Source: Metopolophium dirhodum
Taxonomy: Eukaryota; Arthropoda; Insecta; Hemiptera; Aphididae
Direction of reading: 5' to 3'
Length of the DNA stretch: 64,000 nucleotides
Assembly: GCF_019925205.1 (NCBI RefSeq)
Contig: NC_083566.1
Span: 15,376,001 to 15,440,000, forward strand
Shown one piece after another: positions 45,641 to 58,252 of this stretch. The notes beneath the pieces were generated by a model, which worked only from the letters and a program-made list of their open reading frames with translations, was not told where the DNA came from and made no database searches. Position 1 is the first letter of the stretch. Every line of letters starts with the position of its first letter. A program made the translations under genes and the position numbers.

Positions 45641-48529
45641 AAAACCGTACGCCCACTCTTATATCAAACAGATAATGGCCATAGTTGCCGGGCTTAAAGA
45701 TCAATAGTAAAAAAAAAATTAAAAAAAGATATTATATTAATCATAAATATTATGAATTTAATATACATGAAATTTTAAAATAATTTCATTATTAAACGCC
45801 GTGGTTAAAAATATAAGAAATAAAAAGGAAACAAAAACTGGTGAGTGGGTACAGATGATGTTGGTAAGTCAATCATTTTAATTTTAATTTATAATTTTTT
45901 TATTATATGTAATCAATTGTAATCTATTACTAATGGAAATCAAAAAAATTGTATAATATGCGATATTTCAACTAATATTTTCTGGGCTTCCATATGGGTT
46001 TCCACTCAGTGAAGCTCAGTTATATTTTTGATATCAAATAAAATAAATAATAAATAAAATATGCGTTTATACAAACCAACGTTCGTATACGGTGTACGAA
46101 ATTCCCGCTCGGTGAAGCCGTATTGCGTAAACATGACGACGTGTAATTTTTTTAAGCTATTTATTACTGCTGTTTTTATTGATTTTAAATTTTTTTTCTA
46201 ACATTTTTGAAACAGTCTATATTTACTTAAATGTTTATTTGTTTACCTTAATTGACATTAAATAAATCGACATTGACTCAATTAACTCAATTTATTAAGA
46301 GGAATAAATAGTATGGAAAAATGCTATGAAAATTAATTTTTGTATTTCCAAGAATATGGTTTATTGAGTGGTTTAAGAGTATAAACACCTATTATCAATG
46401 CTGTAGCAGAGAAGTTAATCTGTGCCTATTTAAAAGTAAATGTTTGATATTTTAATAAAATTACTAAGCTCAATAATTCAAATATAAAAAGTAAAATAAC
46501 TCAAGATATAGAGCTAAATATTGGACATTGAAAATAAAATATCAAAAATCGACTCATATACAACAGTCCTATATAAACTTTTTAACTTAAATTTGTATAA
46601 TAAGTGTTCATGCTATAATGTCACTCAGTAAGCTATATTATTGGAAATACGAAACTTAGTTTCAGTGTTTCACTAAAATTTACCTTTGTAATTAGTGTGT
46701 AAAGTGCTGCGTTATTGGCATGTACGTACTACGTGTAGTGGTGCAACTTGATAACAAGGGGCCAATCTAAAAGTTTCAAAACTGGGGTCCTTGCCCCTTA
46801 CCTGCTAATAAAAATGAAAAACAGTCATATCTTAGTATAAGTTGACGCAGATTATAGCAAAAAACACCTTATACTTACTGTATAAAATAATTCACATGGA
46901 ATAAATGATTAATTTATAGTTTACATGATATGTAATCAACAAAATCATTTAAAATAATGTTTTTTCAGCACCATATTATATTACGATCGGACATTATGGT
47001 TCAAACAACTTACTCAAACTTCCTGGCTGTCAAAAATTAATTGAAAATCTGCGGTCTAGTAAGTAATGGTTGAGTCTATAGACTATAAAAACAAACATAA
47101 ATCAATTAAATTATGTCGTATAAGTGTTTTCGTTCTTCAGTCTTCACTCATTGTCCTATTTATTTAGCTAAAATTCAAAACTGTAAAAATACGTTGTATA
47201 ACTTACACTATTATATTAAAATACATCGTTAAGAAATTTATATATATATTTTTTTATTGGTGTATATAGTGTATTGACAAATCGGTAATATTACATAACA
47301 ATATTAAGAAATTAACTACTTAGCTGTCAAATATATTACGGAGGACGCTTGTCTGTAATATTATTTACATGTGGTAAATAATATGTTTTGAGGTCACCTA
47401 ATCATAACCGTTATATTTTAATATTTTTAACTATTATAGCCTATAGGTAGTCAAATCTATTAAGAATAATCGCCCACCTCAATATTTTATTTTATTTTTT
47501 GATTTCTCTTCAAATATTATAAATACCTAGCCTCATACCTATAAGTACAGGATGTAACAGGAAGACCCGACAGATGAAATAACGTTTGTTCTAATCAATA
47601 TTAAATTTTTTTTAAATATATAATTTATAGTAACTTGTACTACACGTATAATATAAAAACAATAATTTTTATTTTTTATTTAAATTTTTTTTGGATAAAT
47701 TCAAAATAGTTAATTTGTGAATCTGATTATAAGAACAATTTTGATAGTAAAAACAATTATCTAAATCAAGTAGTTTTTTTTTATTTTTTTAAAATATCAA
47801 TATTTTTTTAATTAAATTAATTTGAAACGTAATAACTTTTTTCAAAATATTATTTTTGGAAATTTGTTGACATGAGTATATTTCTTAAATAATTTTCAAA
47901 ATCGATTTTCATATACAATGATTTTATATCATTGAATTCAAATTTAACATCTTCCATTACAGTGACGTGGGTTACAAGTGGTTGTAACCTACTGTACATT
48001 AGAGCAACACCCACTTACCTGCTTTTTTGTTTAGAAATTACATTTTGTTAACTCAGGTTAAGGGAATAAGTGATTTTACTAAAATTTGGGATGTAGGAAC
48101 CATAGAAAATAATTTGCCAATCCCAAAAAACTACGTACATATTGAATTATGTTAGTCGGAGAACTTAACTGTGTAATTGCTGTAAGCCCTTCGTCTGTAG
48201 GACAGATACCTTTGATATAAATTATATTTCTATAAAATATTATATGGTTAAGTACAACGATAAACTGTTTTTAGTATCGGATAATTTTTTTAATATTTTC
48301 AACATATAGTATTTTTTATGTTATTTTAATACATTCATGGGGTCAACTCTCGAACTGCGTATATAACAGTGAGGAAGTACCTAAAATCATATAGTAAAGT
48401 TGCATGAAATATAAGATAATATAACACGATTCAGTAACATAATAAAAATGTATTTAAACGAACAAATAAACCTTCAGACACTTAAAGCATGACAAAAATA
48501 TACACATAACAATCTTAATAATGAATTAA
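45641..48529. other. AT-rich intergenic stretch with one family A repeat
   Basis: No gene supported. A minus-strand copy of repeat family A lies at about 47905-48030 (palindrome CAATGATTTTATATCATTG, then a locally duplicated TTACAAG block). Other parts look like undefined old repeats. Confidence 0.5.
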
Positions 48530-48925
48530 TACTAATATGGAATCATGAGCTGCTTCAGTGAGAAGGTTTTTTAATTTAGAATGCCTGAAAAATGTTTTTA
48601 AAGATGACAATTTTTTTTCCTGACGTCTAACAGTTTCGTTTAGAACTTTAATTTTTTTTCTTTGAACGATCTGAAGTTTAGCTTTGTTGAAATGTCTTTT
48701 AGCTTTCTCATTGGGGTGGATAGGTCAGGTTTTTCACCAACATAAGATTTTTGTTTTTTACGATTAGGCGTATCAATGACTAAGTAACAAATAAATATAA
48801 TTAATTGGAAAAGAAAGAAGATTAACATTTATTAGTTACCTTCAATATGACTAGTAATAAAAATTGGTGATGATAGCTCAGAGATTATTTTATCTGGACT
48901 CAGTCGAATTTGCGTTTTAGAATTT
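48530..48925 (-). pseudogene. THAP/P-element-like transposase fragment, frameshifted
   Basis: Minus strand. An acceptor AATAG at 48926-48930 opens an exon (48840-48925: NSKTQIRLSPDKIISELSSP, then IFITSHIE). It ends at GAAG|GTAACT and continues after a 60-bp AT-rich intron at 48779 with VIDTPNRKKQKSYVGEKPDL and STP. A one-base shift near 48710 is needed to read on as NEKAKRHFNKAKLQIVQRKK, then IKVLNETVRRQEKKLSSLKT and LKNLLTEAA. The last part is the coiled-coil region that follows the DNA-binding domain in THAP-domain P-element-like proteins (family recalled). The zinc-binding THAP domain itself and the catalytic domain are not seen here. Hence a truncated, frameshifted relic. Confidence 0.6.
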
Positions 48926-49059
48926 CTATTATTATTTGAAATAAAATAAAATTTAAATAAATAAATACAATCATACGATAAAAATATTTTACAATAAGCT
49001 ATATCTCTACACTTATACAAGATTATAGGTGATTTATAGGAAAAAAATATAATATGATA

Positions 49060-49104
49060 ACAATAATAATTATAATAATAATAATAATAATAACAATAAT
49101 AGTA
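49060..49104. repeat. (AAT)n-like microsatellite
   Basis: Imperfect AAT/AAC repeat. No coding sense. Confidence 0.8.
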
Positions 49105-49368
49105 AAGCCAGGTTCACAGCTACGTTGTCTGTCATGTAGTAGTGTACAAAAGTTGATCTCGGATCGACTTCCTCGGTAGATCATAATTAGTGTATGATAC
49201 CATGGTTATAACGACGCATCAGAACACGATGAAAGCCACACGACACGGCAATAACGTCGTAGCTGAGAACTCGGTTTAACAATAATAATAACAATAATAT
49301 ACTGTATGTTTTTGACCAGCTCGGTATACACGTTGGTATAAAATGTGGCACACACCCCCAGCAGCTGA

Positions 49369-52300
49369 TCACTCCGGTCCCCGCGGCTCAACTTTGACAT
49401 AACAGCCGTCGGCCAGCTTGAGCGTCGTCAAGAACATGAGACGCAGTCGGTCCGGCGTTGGGCACCTGTCAGACGGCAGGAACCTGTGGTGGCGGATCAG
49501 CGTGGATGCGACCGTCTTCATCTGGAGCATCGCGTACTTGATACCGATGCAATTCCGGGGTCCGGAGCTGAACGGGATGTACGCATACGGATGCCGCCCG
49601 TGACAGGCTTCCGGCAAGAAGTTGTCCGGATCGAACGCATCCGGTCCGCGAGCTGTGCTGCCGTAGTGCTGCGGACTCGAATGCAGGAACAACGGGCAGA
49701 TGATCAGCGTGGAACCTATAAGGATTGCACCGGTGTAAGCGATATTTTAATTTTACAGTATGATTTATTAACGTATTTTTTGTACACCCTCCGACTTTGT
49801 ATGACGCGGTTTCCGCAGAAATTCAAAAAACGATTCAATTTTGGTTTCCGTCAAAAATATTTCAATGGAAAAAAAGGTGGGTAAGTGGATGTCGCTCTGC
49901 TGTACAGTAGGTTACAAGTGGGTCACTGTAATGGATGGTGTTAAATTTGAATTCAATGATATGATATCATTGTATAAGAAAAACGATTCTGAGCGAAAAC
50001 GGTTAGTCAGCCTATGATATTACCAATAGTATATTTGATGATATTATTGTGAATAAAGTAATTTATATATAACCTATTTACGTGGAACCTTGTTTTAAAT
50101 TTTCAATCCTTAGCTATAAAAGTTGAACATTTTATAAATTTTAACTACAAAATAATTATTAAATTTTAAATTTGATAAATGTTGTCAAAATTTGAACTTT
50201 AAATGCTTATAAAAAAAAATCGTGCCTATGTATTTTTAATATTTTTCAACTGCTATTAGAACGATATATCAGGAGCCTTGCATTAAATTTTCACGCTTTT
50301 TTACCCAACAAATAAAATTTTATTGATATTTATAGAAAAATAAACTAAAAAAATTAAAAATTACAATGTCCGTAAACAGCTCAAAAAGTGTCAAATTATT
50401 TTCAAAATTTTATGTTGTATAGAAAAGGATAATATAAACATTCAGTAAAATTTTCAGTTATTCGTTTTTTAATTACAAAAAAATAAGAAAACCGTTACAT
50501 GATAAATCGAGTGAATATCAAATGTTGTAAAAATATGAACTTCAAACAATCATAAAAATTTAATTTGATTTTCTTGTAAAAATTTTTTTTTTTGATAAAG
50601 GTAGACAAACTTATGGATAATCTTGTATTACATTTTCAAATCTTATAATGCCTTATATGTGCCTACGGTTATTTGTTTTAAAGTTACGCCAAAAACCAAA
50701 ATCGATTTTCTCGAAAACAGTTTTTGCGTAAAAATTCCCGTATGTTGTTCGTTATGTTCTTAGTTACACGCATAACATACACGCATCAAATAATTTTAAG
50801 CAAAATATATGAACGGTATTTATTATTTCGTCATTGATAGTCGTCAAAAGGATGTGTCGTATAACCACGGGCGTTCATTTATAAAGGAGCCAAGCGATAT
50901 TATTATTCAAAATTGGATTTCATGTACATAATTAATTATTCTCTTAATAATACGTAATTTGGTATATACTTGTTTGTTCACATCCGAAAATTGTTTAAGA
51001 AATGGGTAACTAAGTTCCAGCTAATACCAGAGTATAAGGTTTAGCAGAATCTGCTGATGAATCGTCTCAACTGTTTATGCGACCCTCTTAATAGCGTATA
51101 ATATAATAATATAGTTTACGAACAATATTATACGCCTTGTAAAAGTCGCAGCAGCGCATTATTATATCTACACCATTATACGTTGAAAACTTGGAACGTA
51201 TACCATACCAGCGGGGCATAGGTAATCTCCGATTGTCGTGTCTTCATTTAGATCTCTACCAAACACTGGAAGTGGAGGGAAAAGTCGAAGCGTTTCTTTG
51301 ATCACCCGTTCCAGGTACTCCATCTGAAGCAAATCGTTGTATGTGACCGGTCTGTTACGATCTCCGATCGAAAATATTGATTCCTGCTCCTTGAACACCT
51401 GTACAATTATACATATACACAGATTAAAGGCGTTTGTAAATTAATCCGTAGTTTAGTATTTACACGTAAATCGTATGTCAAAATCAGAGCCGTAGCAATG
51501 TTCATTAGCGCTCCTGGCCATTTATCATATTTCCGCCCTTGTAAAATTTTTTGTGCTTCAAGCACACCCCCTATCCACTATACCTATATACAGTATGCAC
51601 ATGACACGCTTGTAATTATTATATTTACCTTGTCTTGTACGTCTTGATGATGAGCCAACATGAAAACAACACAAGCATTCGCCATAGCAGTTGTTTCTTG
51701 TCCTCCTATATTCACATATATCATATTGTTTATATTATATATAAAAATAACGACTTACAATAATTTAAATAAATGTGGCTCGGCGCGGCGCAGTGGCTGA
51801 AATCAATCACGCGACATGATTGAGAGTAAGCAACGGCCGTTGCCACTAGTTCTCGGATGGGTGACCACCAGGGTTCGTAGTGCGTAAAAACCTTGCCACA
51901 AATGGCGTACACGTGTTCCTAACCGACTGTACAAACAGTCCCAACCCTATTGTACCAACCCTACCAACCTACAGGCTAATGAATTCAGTCGTCAAAGCCT
52001 TACACCTAATCGAAAAAATAATATAAATTACTTAGCCATTTAGGTACCTATACATTTCAAATTTTTATTGAAAAAATACTATTTTACAACAATGAACGAC
52101 TGCGATATCTATAATGATAAAATGCAATGTATATAATATTAATACATCACAATCATATTTGTGATGCTAAATATCTTATTAGGTACCTAAGCCATATTAA
52201 TCATGTAGACATTTGATATTTCTAGAATTATTATTATTTAGGTGTATTTTTAGAATATTATGTCATACTACTGTCCTACTTATCAGTTATCAATATATTG

Positions 52301-55300
52301 TTGAGAAGCTTATAAATAATCACGAAAAATTAAAAAGTTAAAAATTAAAAATAATAAGAATAAAGGACATTTCAATGAAACTAAGTAATCGTATCATGGC
52401 CTTATCCTTAAAAATGATCTTCCAAAAATTTTTCTTTGTTACGTGTGATCTACTATTTATTACCTATATTACGTATACCTACATAATTATTCATTATAAG
52501 TATTACTATAAATTAAATGGTTTTGTTATAAAATTGATTTATTATTTAAAAAAATAATTAATTGTCGAAAATTGTATAACAAAAAATGATAATACTAGTA
52601 CAAATGTATATAATATAATATGGTATGGACATTAAGGCTCTGTTAATTGAAACTAAAAATTAAAAACAAAATTTATCTTATATGAATCATCAGAAAATGT
52701 GCCGTAGGTTCGGTTTTGTATAAGTTGAATTGCCCATAACTAAAAAACTAAAAAGTTAGACCTCCCTTTAAATTGTCTTTTTCATAACTTAAGGTATACT
52801 ATCACAATCTGTTTTTGACGTACGGTAAAATTGTAACGTTACGGTCAATTACATAAACGGAAAATAACGTTATTCAGCGCCCATCGGTCATTATCATTAT
52901 TGACATAGGTAGATAATTATCATAAAAATCAGATATTCACGTGCGTGAAGTTGGTCCCGCCTCCAAGACTAATTTGAAAGTTATGTTGTGCTTTTGAAAT
53001 GAAGCACAAAATTTAAAAAAGTTTTTCTGTCGAATATTAACTCTGTTGGAGTTGAAATTGTTGAAATTGGTCCTTCAATAATGTCCACTAAATCGAGATC
53101 AAAATTTGAACGCGAGACAAAATTCGTTACTAAAAAATTGTGATATTAGAGTATAGTTATGGGAGTGCATTAAATTAAAATTGGGGAGTGCTCCAAGATA
53201 AACCGTATTATAATATATTATATCCCGTATAAATATCCTCTACCTATGTGATTATTATCAACATTTCCCATTTCATACGATTATTAACGTGATTCACTAA
53301 AAAATAACGATAATTCTCTTATATTGTAGACAAAATATAACTTAAAGACCGGTGAATAACATTATACTCTGTTAGTCTGTTATAACGTGAATTTCTAAAT
53401 ATGGCCCTGACAATAAGACACAGTCATACATAGTACCTATAGCATAATAGCACAGTGGAGAAGTCAAAACTTGGGTGTTGGGTGAACTGGACACTGGTGT
53501 GATATAGGTACTCACCAATCATGACTGTTACAAGTTCGTCTCGTATCTGCTCAAGAGTCATATTTTCATGGGAGTTTTCTAGGAAAATTTTTGTGAGCGT
53601 TTTCGTATTTTGTCCAATGTCGTCGTCGTCTGCATTCACACCGTTCTCGCTTCCTGAATTGTTTAACTCGACGATTTTCGTTTTGATTATTTCGTCGGTG
53701 AACTCGTTGATGATTTTTTGACTACGATCGTGTTTTTGTTTAATCGACGAAAACTGGAATAGCGTACTGCTCAAGTACCACGGATGGGTAATCCTATATT
53801 CCCAAGCCTAAAATTAAAATACATTAAAATATGTTAATAGATACCAAACGAAATAACCATATGTAAAATGAACGAAAACAAAAATTCCTAGAATAAGCAC
53901 TAATATCGCGCGGAGAAAAAGAAAACCTGCAGATTATAGATATAATAATATTATGATTAATAAACAATTTCATAAGACTTTAATAAGATTTTTCCGTAAT
54001 ATACGTATAGTATATAATAGAAGTAAGTATACTACCGAAAGATAGGGTAATTAATATGTAATCCTTGTAACTTTTATCGTTAAGGCGCCCGGTGCCGATG
54101 CCATTTTGTCCTCAAAAATACACTCTGCGGGAATAACGATACCGCCTTGTAGAATCAACCAAATTTCATAATTCTTTTTTAATTGCGAGAGGGAAATATT
54201 CTATAGCCCGCATCGATCTCTGTTTTTCAATATTTTATTCTCAAACTTTACAATATGTCTAAAAAAATACAAGATAAAAAGCATTTTTTTACACATTTTT
54301 TAATACAATTATTTGAAATAAAATACAAAATCAGATGCGGGCTGTAGGAAGTCTTCTTCTTTCAGATAAAAAAATAGCCATCAAAATCCGACAGTTCTAC
54401 AAAGCTTGAGTGAAAAAGTCTCATAATTGAAGTGGAAACTAAAATATAAAATTTAATTTTCAAATTTTATAGGATTGTGGAAAATTTGAAAAACTGGCAT
54501 CGGGACCCTTAAAGTGATGTTAAATTACTAAAATTTGACATCTGTATACTGACTGTACATAGTGAAATGCTATCGTAACATTTTTCGTGATAGCGTGTTT
54601 TAATTTAAATTTTGTTAAGCGTCTTAAATGGAATTTAAATTAGTGAAACATGCAACAATAATAAGGATAACATTTTTTTTCCCGGGAAAAATACGTAAGC
54701 ATTTGTAAATTAAATCTGTTGTGTAATTTCATGTGCCTTTTAGTGGTATTTTACGCGTAAGTACTTATCGATTTTTTAGTAGCAATTTAGTTGCTATAAT
54801 TGCGTTAGTTAAAAATGTATTGTATTTTACTTTGTTTAAGTTGACTATAATAGTGTTAGTGTTTGTATTACCATAATGATAACACTATAACAGTACCTAC
54901 CTATCCCTATAATAAGTGTATTTGATTCCACAAGAACTACAACTTATTAATTAATTTTTTAATGGTTATTTTTACGTAGCAAAAGAAATATGTACAATAT
55001 ATTACGGAAAAACTAGAAAATTATAATATTATAAAAATCATTATTATTATCATACGTGCATCGCTGTTAGTAAATTTTCGACAAATCGATTACAGCCGCC
55101 CTTTTGAGCGTTAAACGTGACCCCCAAAGCGGTTTTCCCGATCATTTCCATCGTAGCCATACTGACAGGAACGCTGATGTCACATTCTTTTGATGTCGAG
55201 TCGCTATTGTCCCCGAGTATTTCGGCAAGAACTAGTGCTTCTTCGTAAAATATCGGTATAAATTCTTTTAAAAGTTTAAAACTGAAACCTTTAGTCACCA

Positions 55301-56882
55301 ATTTTCTGAAAAGGTTAAAAAATCATTATCGTGTATTTATCTCACGTGCAATGGCGGGTTTGATTTACAATATTAAATTTCGGGAAACTCGTATGCACTG
55401 TGCCACCGTTAATACCATTTTAGTCCTTAAATGGCTTAAATATATAATAGAAACGATATGATTCATTATAATTTGGTACCTGTTAATTTTCCATTTATTT
55501 ATGTCTTCGATCGTAAATATCCCTTGTCCCATGATGGATTGTTGCAAAACCATATACTCCTTAGATTTTCTTAGAAATTTAGGACTGGCAAGAATAAATT
55601 CAATATCTTCGGGCCGAGTAAGAATAATGTATAATTTATTGAACAACCAAGCTTTAAACATTGATTTTTCGTATCTAAAATAATGCCATAAATTACAATA
55701 TATATTACAACTAAAATAGATTAATTATAGCAATTATTCGTGTACACTTATATGACTATAATAATAAATATAATATAACATAATAGTATACACAGTTACA
55801 ATATACTCATAAGAAGAAAAATCCTTATTTACCTATTATTTTAAATTTAAAAATAAAAAATATCCAAATAGGTACCTACTGTAGGAACTCATAAAGACCT
55901 ACTAATTTAAATAATTATGCAAATTTAAAATATAGTTTTGTAGTATAATAGTATACATTTATATTATAGGTATAAGTAGTGACTAGGGTGACCATTTTTA
56001 TAAAAAAAAAACGGGACAAACGGTTACTCTTAGAAAAAACCCCAATCGTATTTTAATTTTAATTTTTAGTATTTTACAATTTAAATAATTTGAATGACTT
56101 TAATATTTTAATAAAACTTGTCTTGTTAACTTTTACATTAATTTTTTGTTGTGAGTTTGGAAAAATTGGTATTCTTACTCTTATTGGGTTGATGTTGATT
56201 ACTTCTCATTTTCTGTATTACAACTTACAATCAACTGTTTCGTATTTTTTTGACGAACTGATTGCGTTTAATAATTTTGGTTAAGTTAACACAAAAACCA
56301 TAAAAACCATTACAGGAATATTTTTTAAAATTATTTTCTAGAATTATAACTGCTTTGATAGTAGGTACAAGAAAGCGATTTTTTTCGTCCGTCCATAACA
56401 CATTTGTGATAGAAAATATTCTCTCTATTGCTGCGTAAGTTCCTGCAGGCATTTATAGAGAATATTTTACAATCTTCCAAAAGTTATTGATAAAAATATT
56501 TTTTAAATTGTGCTATCTGGTAGCCCAGTAAATTTGAATACTACGAGATTTGTTTTCCAATTTAAAATTTGCTCAAAAATAATATTTCAGTAGACCGTTT
56601 AGAATAATTTTTAAATTAATAATATTACAGAAGTGTATAGTTTACTATTTTATAAGTTGTTTTACAATAATTGTACGAAACTCACATTCGGTATAAGTCT
56701 TGTGCGCTTTTGATTTTTTGTTCAGCTCCTTGTATGGCCAACGGTAACATGCCTACTATAAATGATCCTTCTGGGCCTGGTATTCGGTTAGCTAACATTC
56801 TCCTGTTTCTGCCTTTAATGCTTAATACTATTGAAGCAATCGCTAAAACGGCCAAGAGCGTCGTGAAAATCGGAAGCCACAT
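49369..56882 (-). CDS. Cytochrome P450, CYP4 family (copy 2)
   Basis: Paralogue of the P450 at 35.4-38.2 kb. Seven exons, right to left: 56686-56882, 55480-55674, 55056-55305, 53516-53807, 51629-51705, 51209-51398 and 49369-49715. All six introns have GT-AG ends and fall at exactly the same codons and phases as in copy 1. The product is 515 residues: N-terminal anchor, RIPGPEG hinge, helix I GGQETT at about 312-317, ETLR at 372-375 followed by LFPPLPVFGR, FDPDNFLPE, and haem loop PFSSGPRNCIG with Cys456. Exon 4 is one codon shorter and exon 7 six codons longer than in copy 1. Exons 6-7 are much richer in GC and CpG than those of copy 1. The gene spans 7.5 kb, against 2.8 kb, because its introns hold a hAT relic, a TTAA foldback, a DD82E derivative, a 5S-like SINE and a family A repeat. 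It appears intact. Confidence 0.93.
49873..50750 (+). repeat. Dispersed repeat family A, long copy in P450 copy 2 intron 6
   Basis: Begins GGTGGGTAAGTGGATGTCGC and continues with the GTACAGTAGGTTACAAG block, palindrome CAATGATATGATATCATTG and AAGAAAAACGATTCTGAGCG. About 700 bp of AT-rich sequence follow, shared with the copy at 60940 (TTTACGTGGAACCTTG, AGGAGCCTT...TTAAATTTTCACGC, TGTCCGTAAACAGCTCAAAA). The first 47 codons after GTG at 49876 are open and end in TGA. Confidence 0.75.
51771..51965 (+). repeat. 5S rRNA-derived SINE-like element
   Basis: The stretch AGTAAGCAACGG ... CTAGTTCTCGGATGGGTGAC CACCAGGG resembles the internal promoter region of insect 5S rRNA (AAGCA..G..GG..TTAGTACTT.GATGGG.GACC..C..GGG, recalled). 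Matching continues only loosely outside, so this is not a 5S gene. A body with TTGCCACAAATGGCGTACAC follows. A partial second copy lies at 45568-45640. This fits a SINE3-like (5S-headed) family. It is located in intron 4 of P450 copy 2. Confidence 0.5.
52837..53370. mobile_element. Internally deleted relative of the DD82E transposon
   Basis: The left part, GTTACGGTCAATTACATAAA then CGGAAAATAACGTTATTC and AGATAATTATC, follows the left end of the intact element at 30484 base by base with changes. The right part (ACATTTCCCATTTCATACGA, TTATTAACG, AATAACGATAATTC, ACCGGTGAATAAC) follows the inner right end near 33990-34080. The transposase coding part is missing and the right terminus is decayed. 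It sits in intron 4 of P450 copy 2. Confidence 0.7.
54080..54512. mobile_element. TTAA-flanked element with short GC-rich inverted ends
   Basis: TTAA at 54080-54083 and 54509-54512. The left end GGCGCCCGGTGCCGATGCCA resembles the reverse complement of the right end TGGCATCGGGACCC, with a gap. Inside, paired tracts AGCCCGCATC and GATGCGGGCT face each other (about 54207-54216 and 54332-54343). Non-coding. Located in intron 3 of P450 copy 2. Confidence 0.6.
55984..56455 (-). pseudogene. hAT transposase C-terminal fragment
   Basis: Minus-strand codons up to 56452 read PAGTYAAIERIFSITNVLWT, then DEKNRFLVPTIKAVIILENN F. This matches the hAT C-terminal dimerisation motif (small residues, ERxFS, W(T)DE(K/R)N, L). 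The frame decays into low-complexity sequence. The end at 55984 reads CTAGGGTGACCATTTT, typical of a transposon terminus; the other end is missing. It is a relic inside intron 1 of P450 copy 2. Confidence 0.65.
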
Positions 56883-56942
56883 ATTTTCACGATCAGTTGA
56901 AATTAATTATATAATTATCTGTAAACGTATTTTTATAAAATA

Positions 56943-57440
56943 ATATATTAGTCATGTCGATCGTTATAGTCAGAGCTTGACTTGTAAAAGAAATAGTAGA
57001 GGAATTCTGATGACACAAAAAAATTTGCATCCATGGCTATTGGCTATACCTAATATAACTGTGGGGGGCTTGAGTCTTCGAATTTTCCATCCCCTTTATT
57101 ACACGCTCAAACCAACAACCAACAAACATTTCATAAATTATTAGACCGGCTTAGTGCTTACTTTAAAATATTCAACCATAAGTGTTCGTAGATGGTAGAC
57201 TATAGCAGGCAATTGAAGTAATACTGGTATTTTTCTTAATGGATCAATTATCAATTATAAAGTATATTTTAAAATATTTTAATGAAGTTAAATATTTATA
57301 ATAATATGTTCTATATGTCTAAATATTTTTAGTAAAAATATTTTTTGTCTAAAATGTTTATAATCAGTTCAAAATTGTCACTTTATAGTGTTCTTATTCG
57401 AAAAGGGGTGTGATAAAACATCAGCGTGAGTTTACTTAAT
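56943..57440. other. 5' flank of P450 copy 2
   Basis: No gene. It probably contains the P450 promoter (transcription runs leftward), but no element could be named with confidence. Confidence 0.4.
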
Positions 57441-57448
57441 TATTCTCG

Positions 57449-58252
57449 CAGGCACGTAGCTAAGGGGTGGCATGGGGTGGCTTGGAGTAGCCTGAGGTCC
57501 CAATGGCCACCTCATCATATTGTTAAAATATCCAAGGCTCAAATAATTGAGTAAAAAAGTTAAACCATATTCAAAAGTTTCTATTATGATATTTGTTATT
57601 ACTACATAATTATCTTGAACGCTGTGTTCTCACGACGATTACAAATATGAATATAATAGCTTGTAATTTACCGCATCAGATGCAATTTGTTTTTCGAACG
57701 CCATGGTATGATTGCCAGAACTCTGAATGGAAATCGTTCTTCGATACTCGTCATGCATCTATATTATTATGAACCCGCATTCCTATTTCATTAATTCTGC
57801 ATTTCTCATCACGGCTTCGCTTCATTGCTTGGTTATAGGCTATAGCGATGGTTAGCTTGGTACCTACCATAACTATTATGCGTATTATGCGCAATAATAT
57901 ATTTAGTAGGTACTGTATACCTATTTATAATCCATAAATATGAATACAATTGCCGATTTCCTACTATCATCAACTATAACATATAATAGTATGATAATAT
58001 ATTTATATATACCTATATATACTTATGCCTATTATACTTTAATATGTTACTTCATAACCTCAAATTTAAATGAAAAAATAGCTTCATCGGAGCAACCAGA
58101 ATCTAATATTAGGTATATTAAAATAGTATAAAAATACTTATAAATTAAATTAATGCCCAGTTGCCCGGGGGAGGGGGGGAGTATTCTCAATTCAATAAAA
58201 ATATCGGTGATAATTGGCCAACTCTAATTGTATAATCCTAGCTACGTGCCTG
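57449..58252. mobile_element. 804-bp non-autonomous hAT element with perfect 8-bp target duplication
   Basis: Both ends read CAGGCACGTAGCTA (right end reversed). They are flanked by identical TATTCTCG at 57441-57448 and 58253-58260. The interior has no transposase frame. An identical duplication and near-identical ends suggest a fairly young insertion. Confidence 0.9.

Noticed and set aside
51771..51890. Genuine 5S rRNA gene
   Set aside because: Only the internal promoter region matches; the ends do not pair, and a SINE-like body follows.
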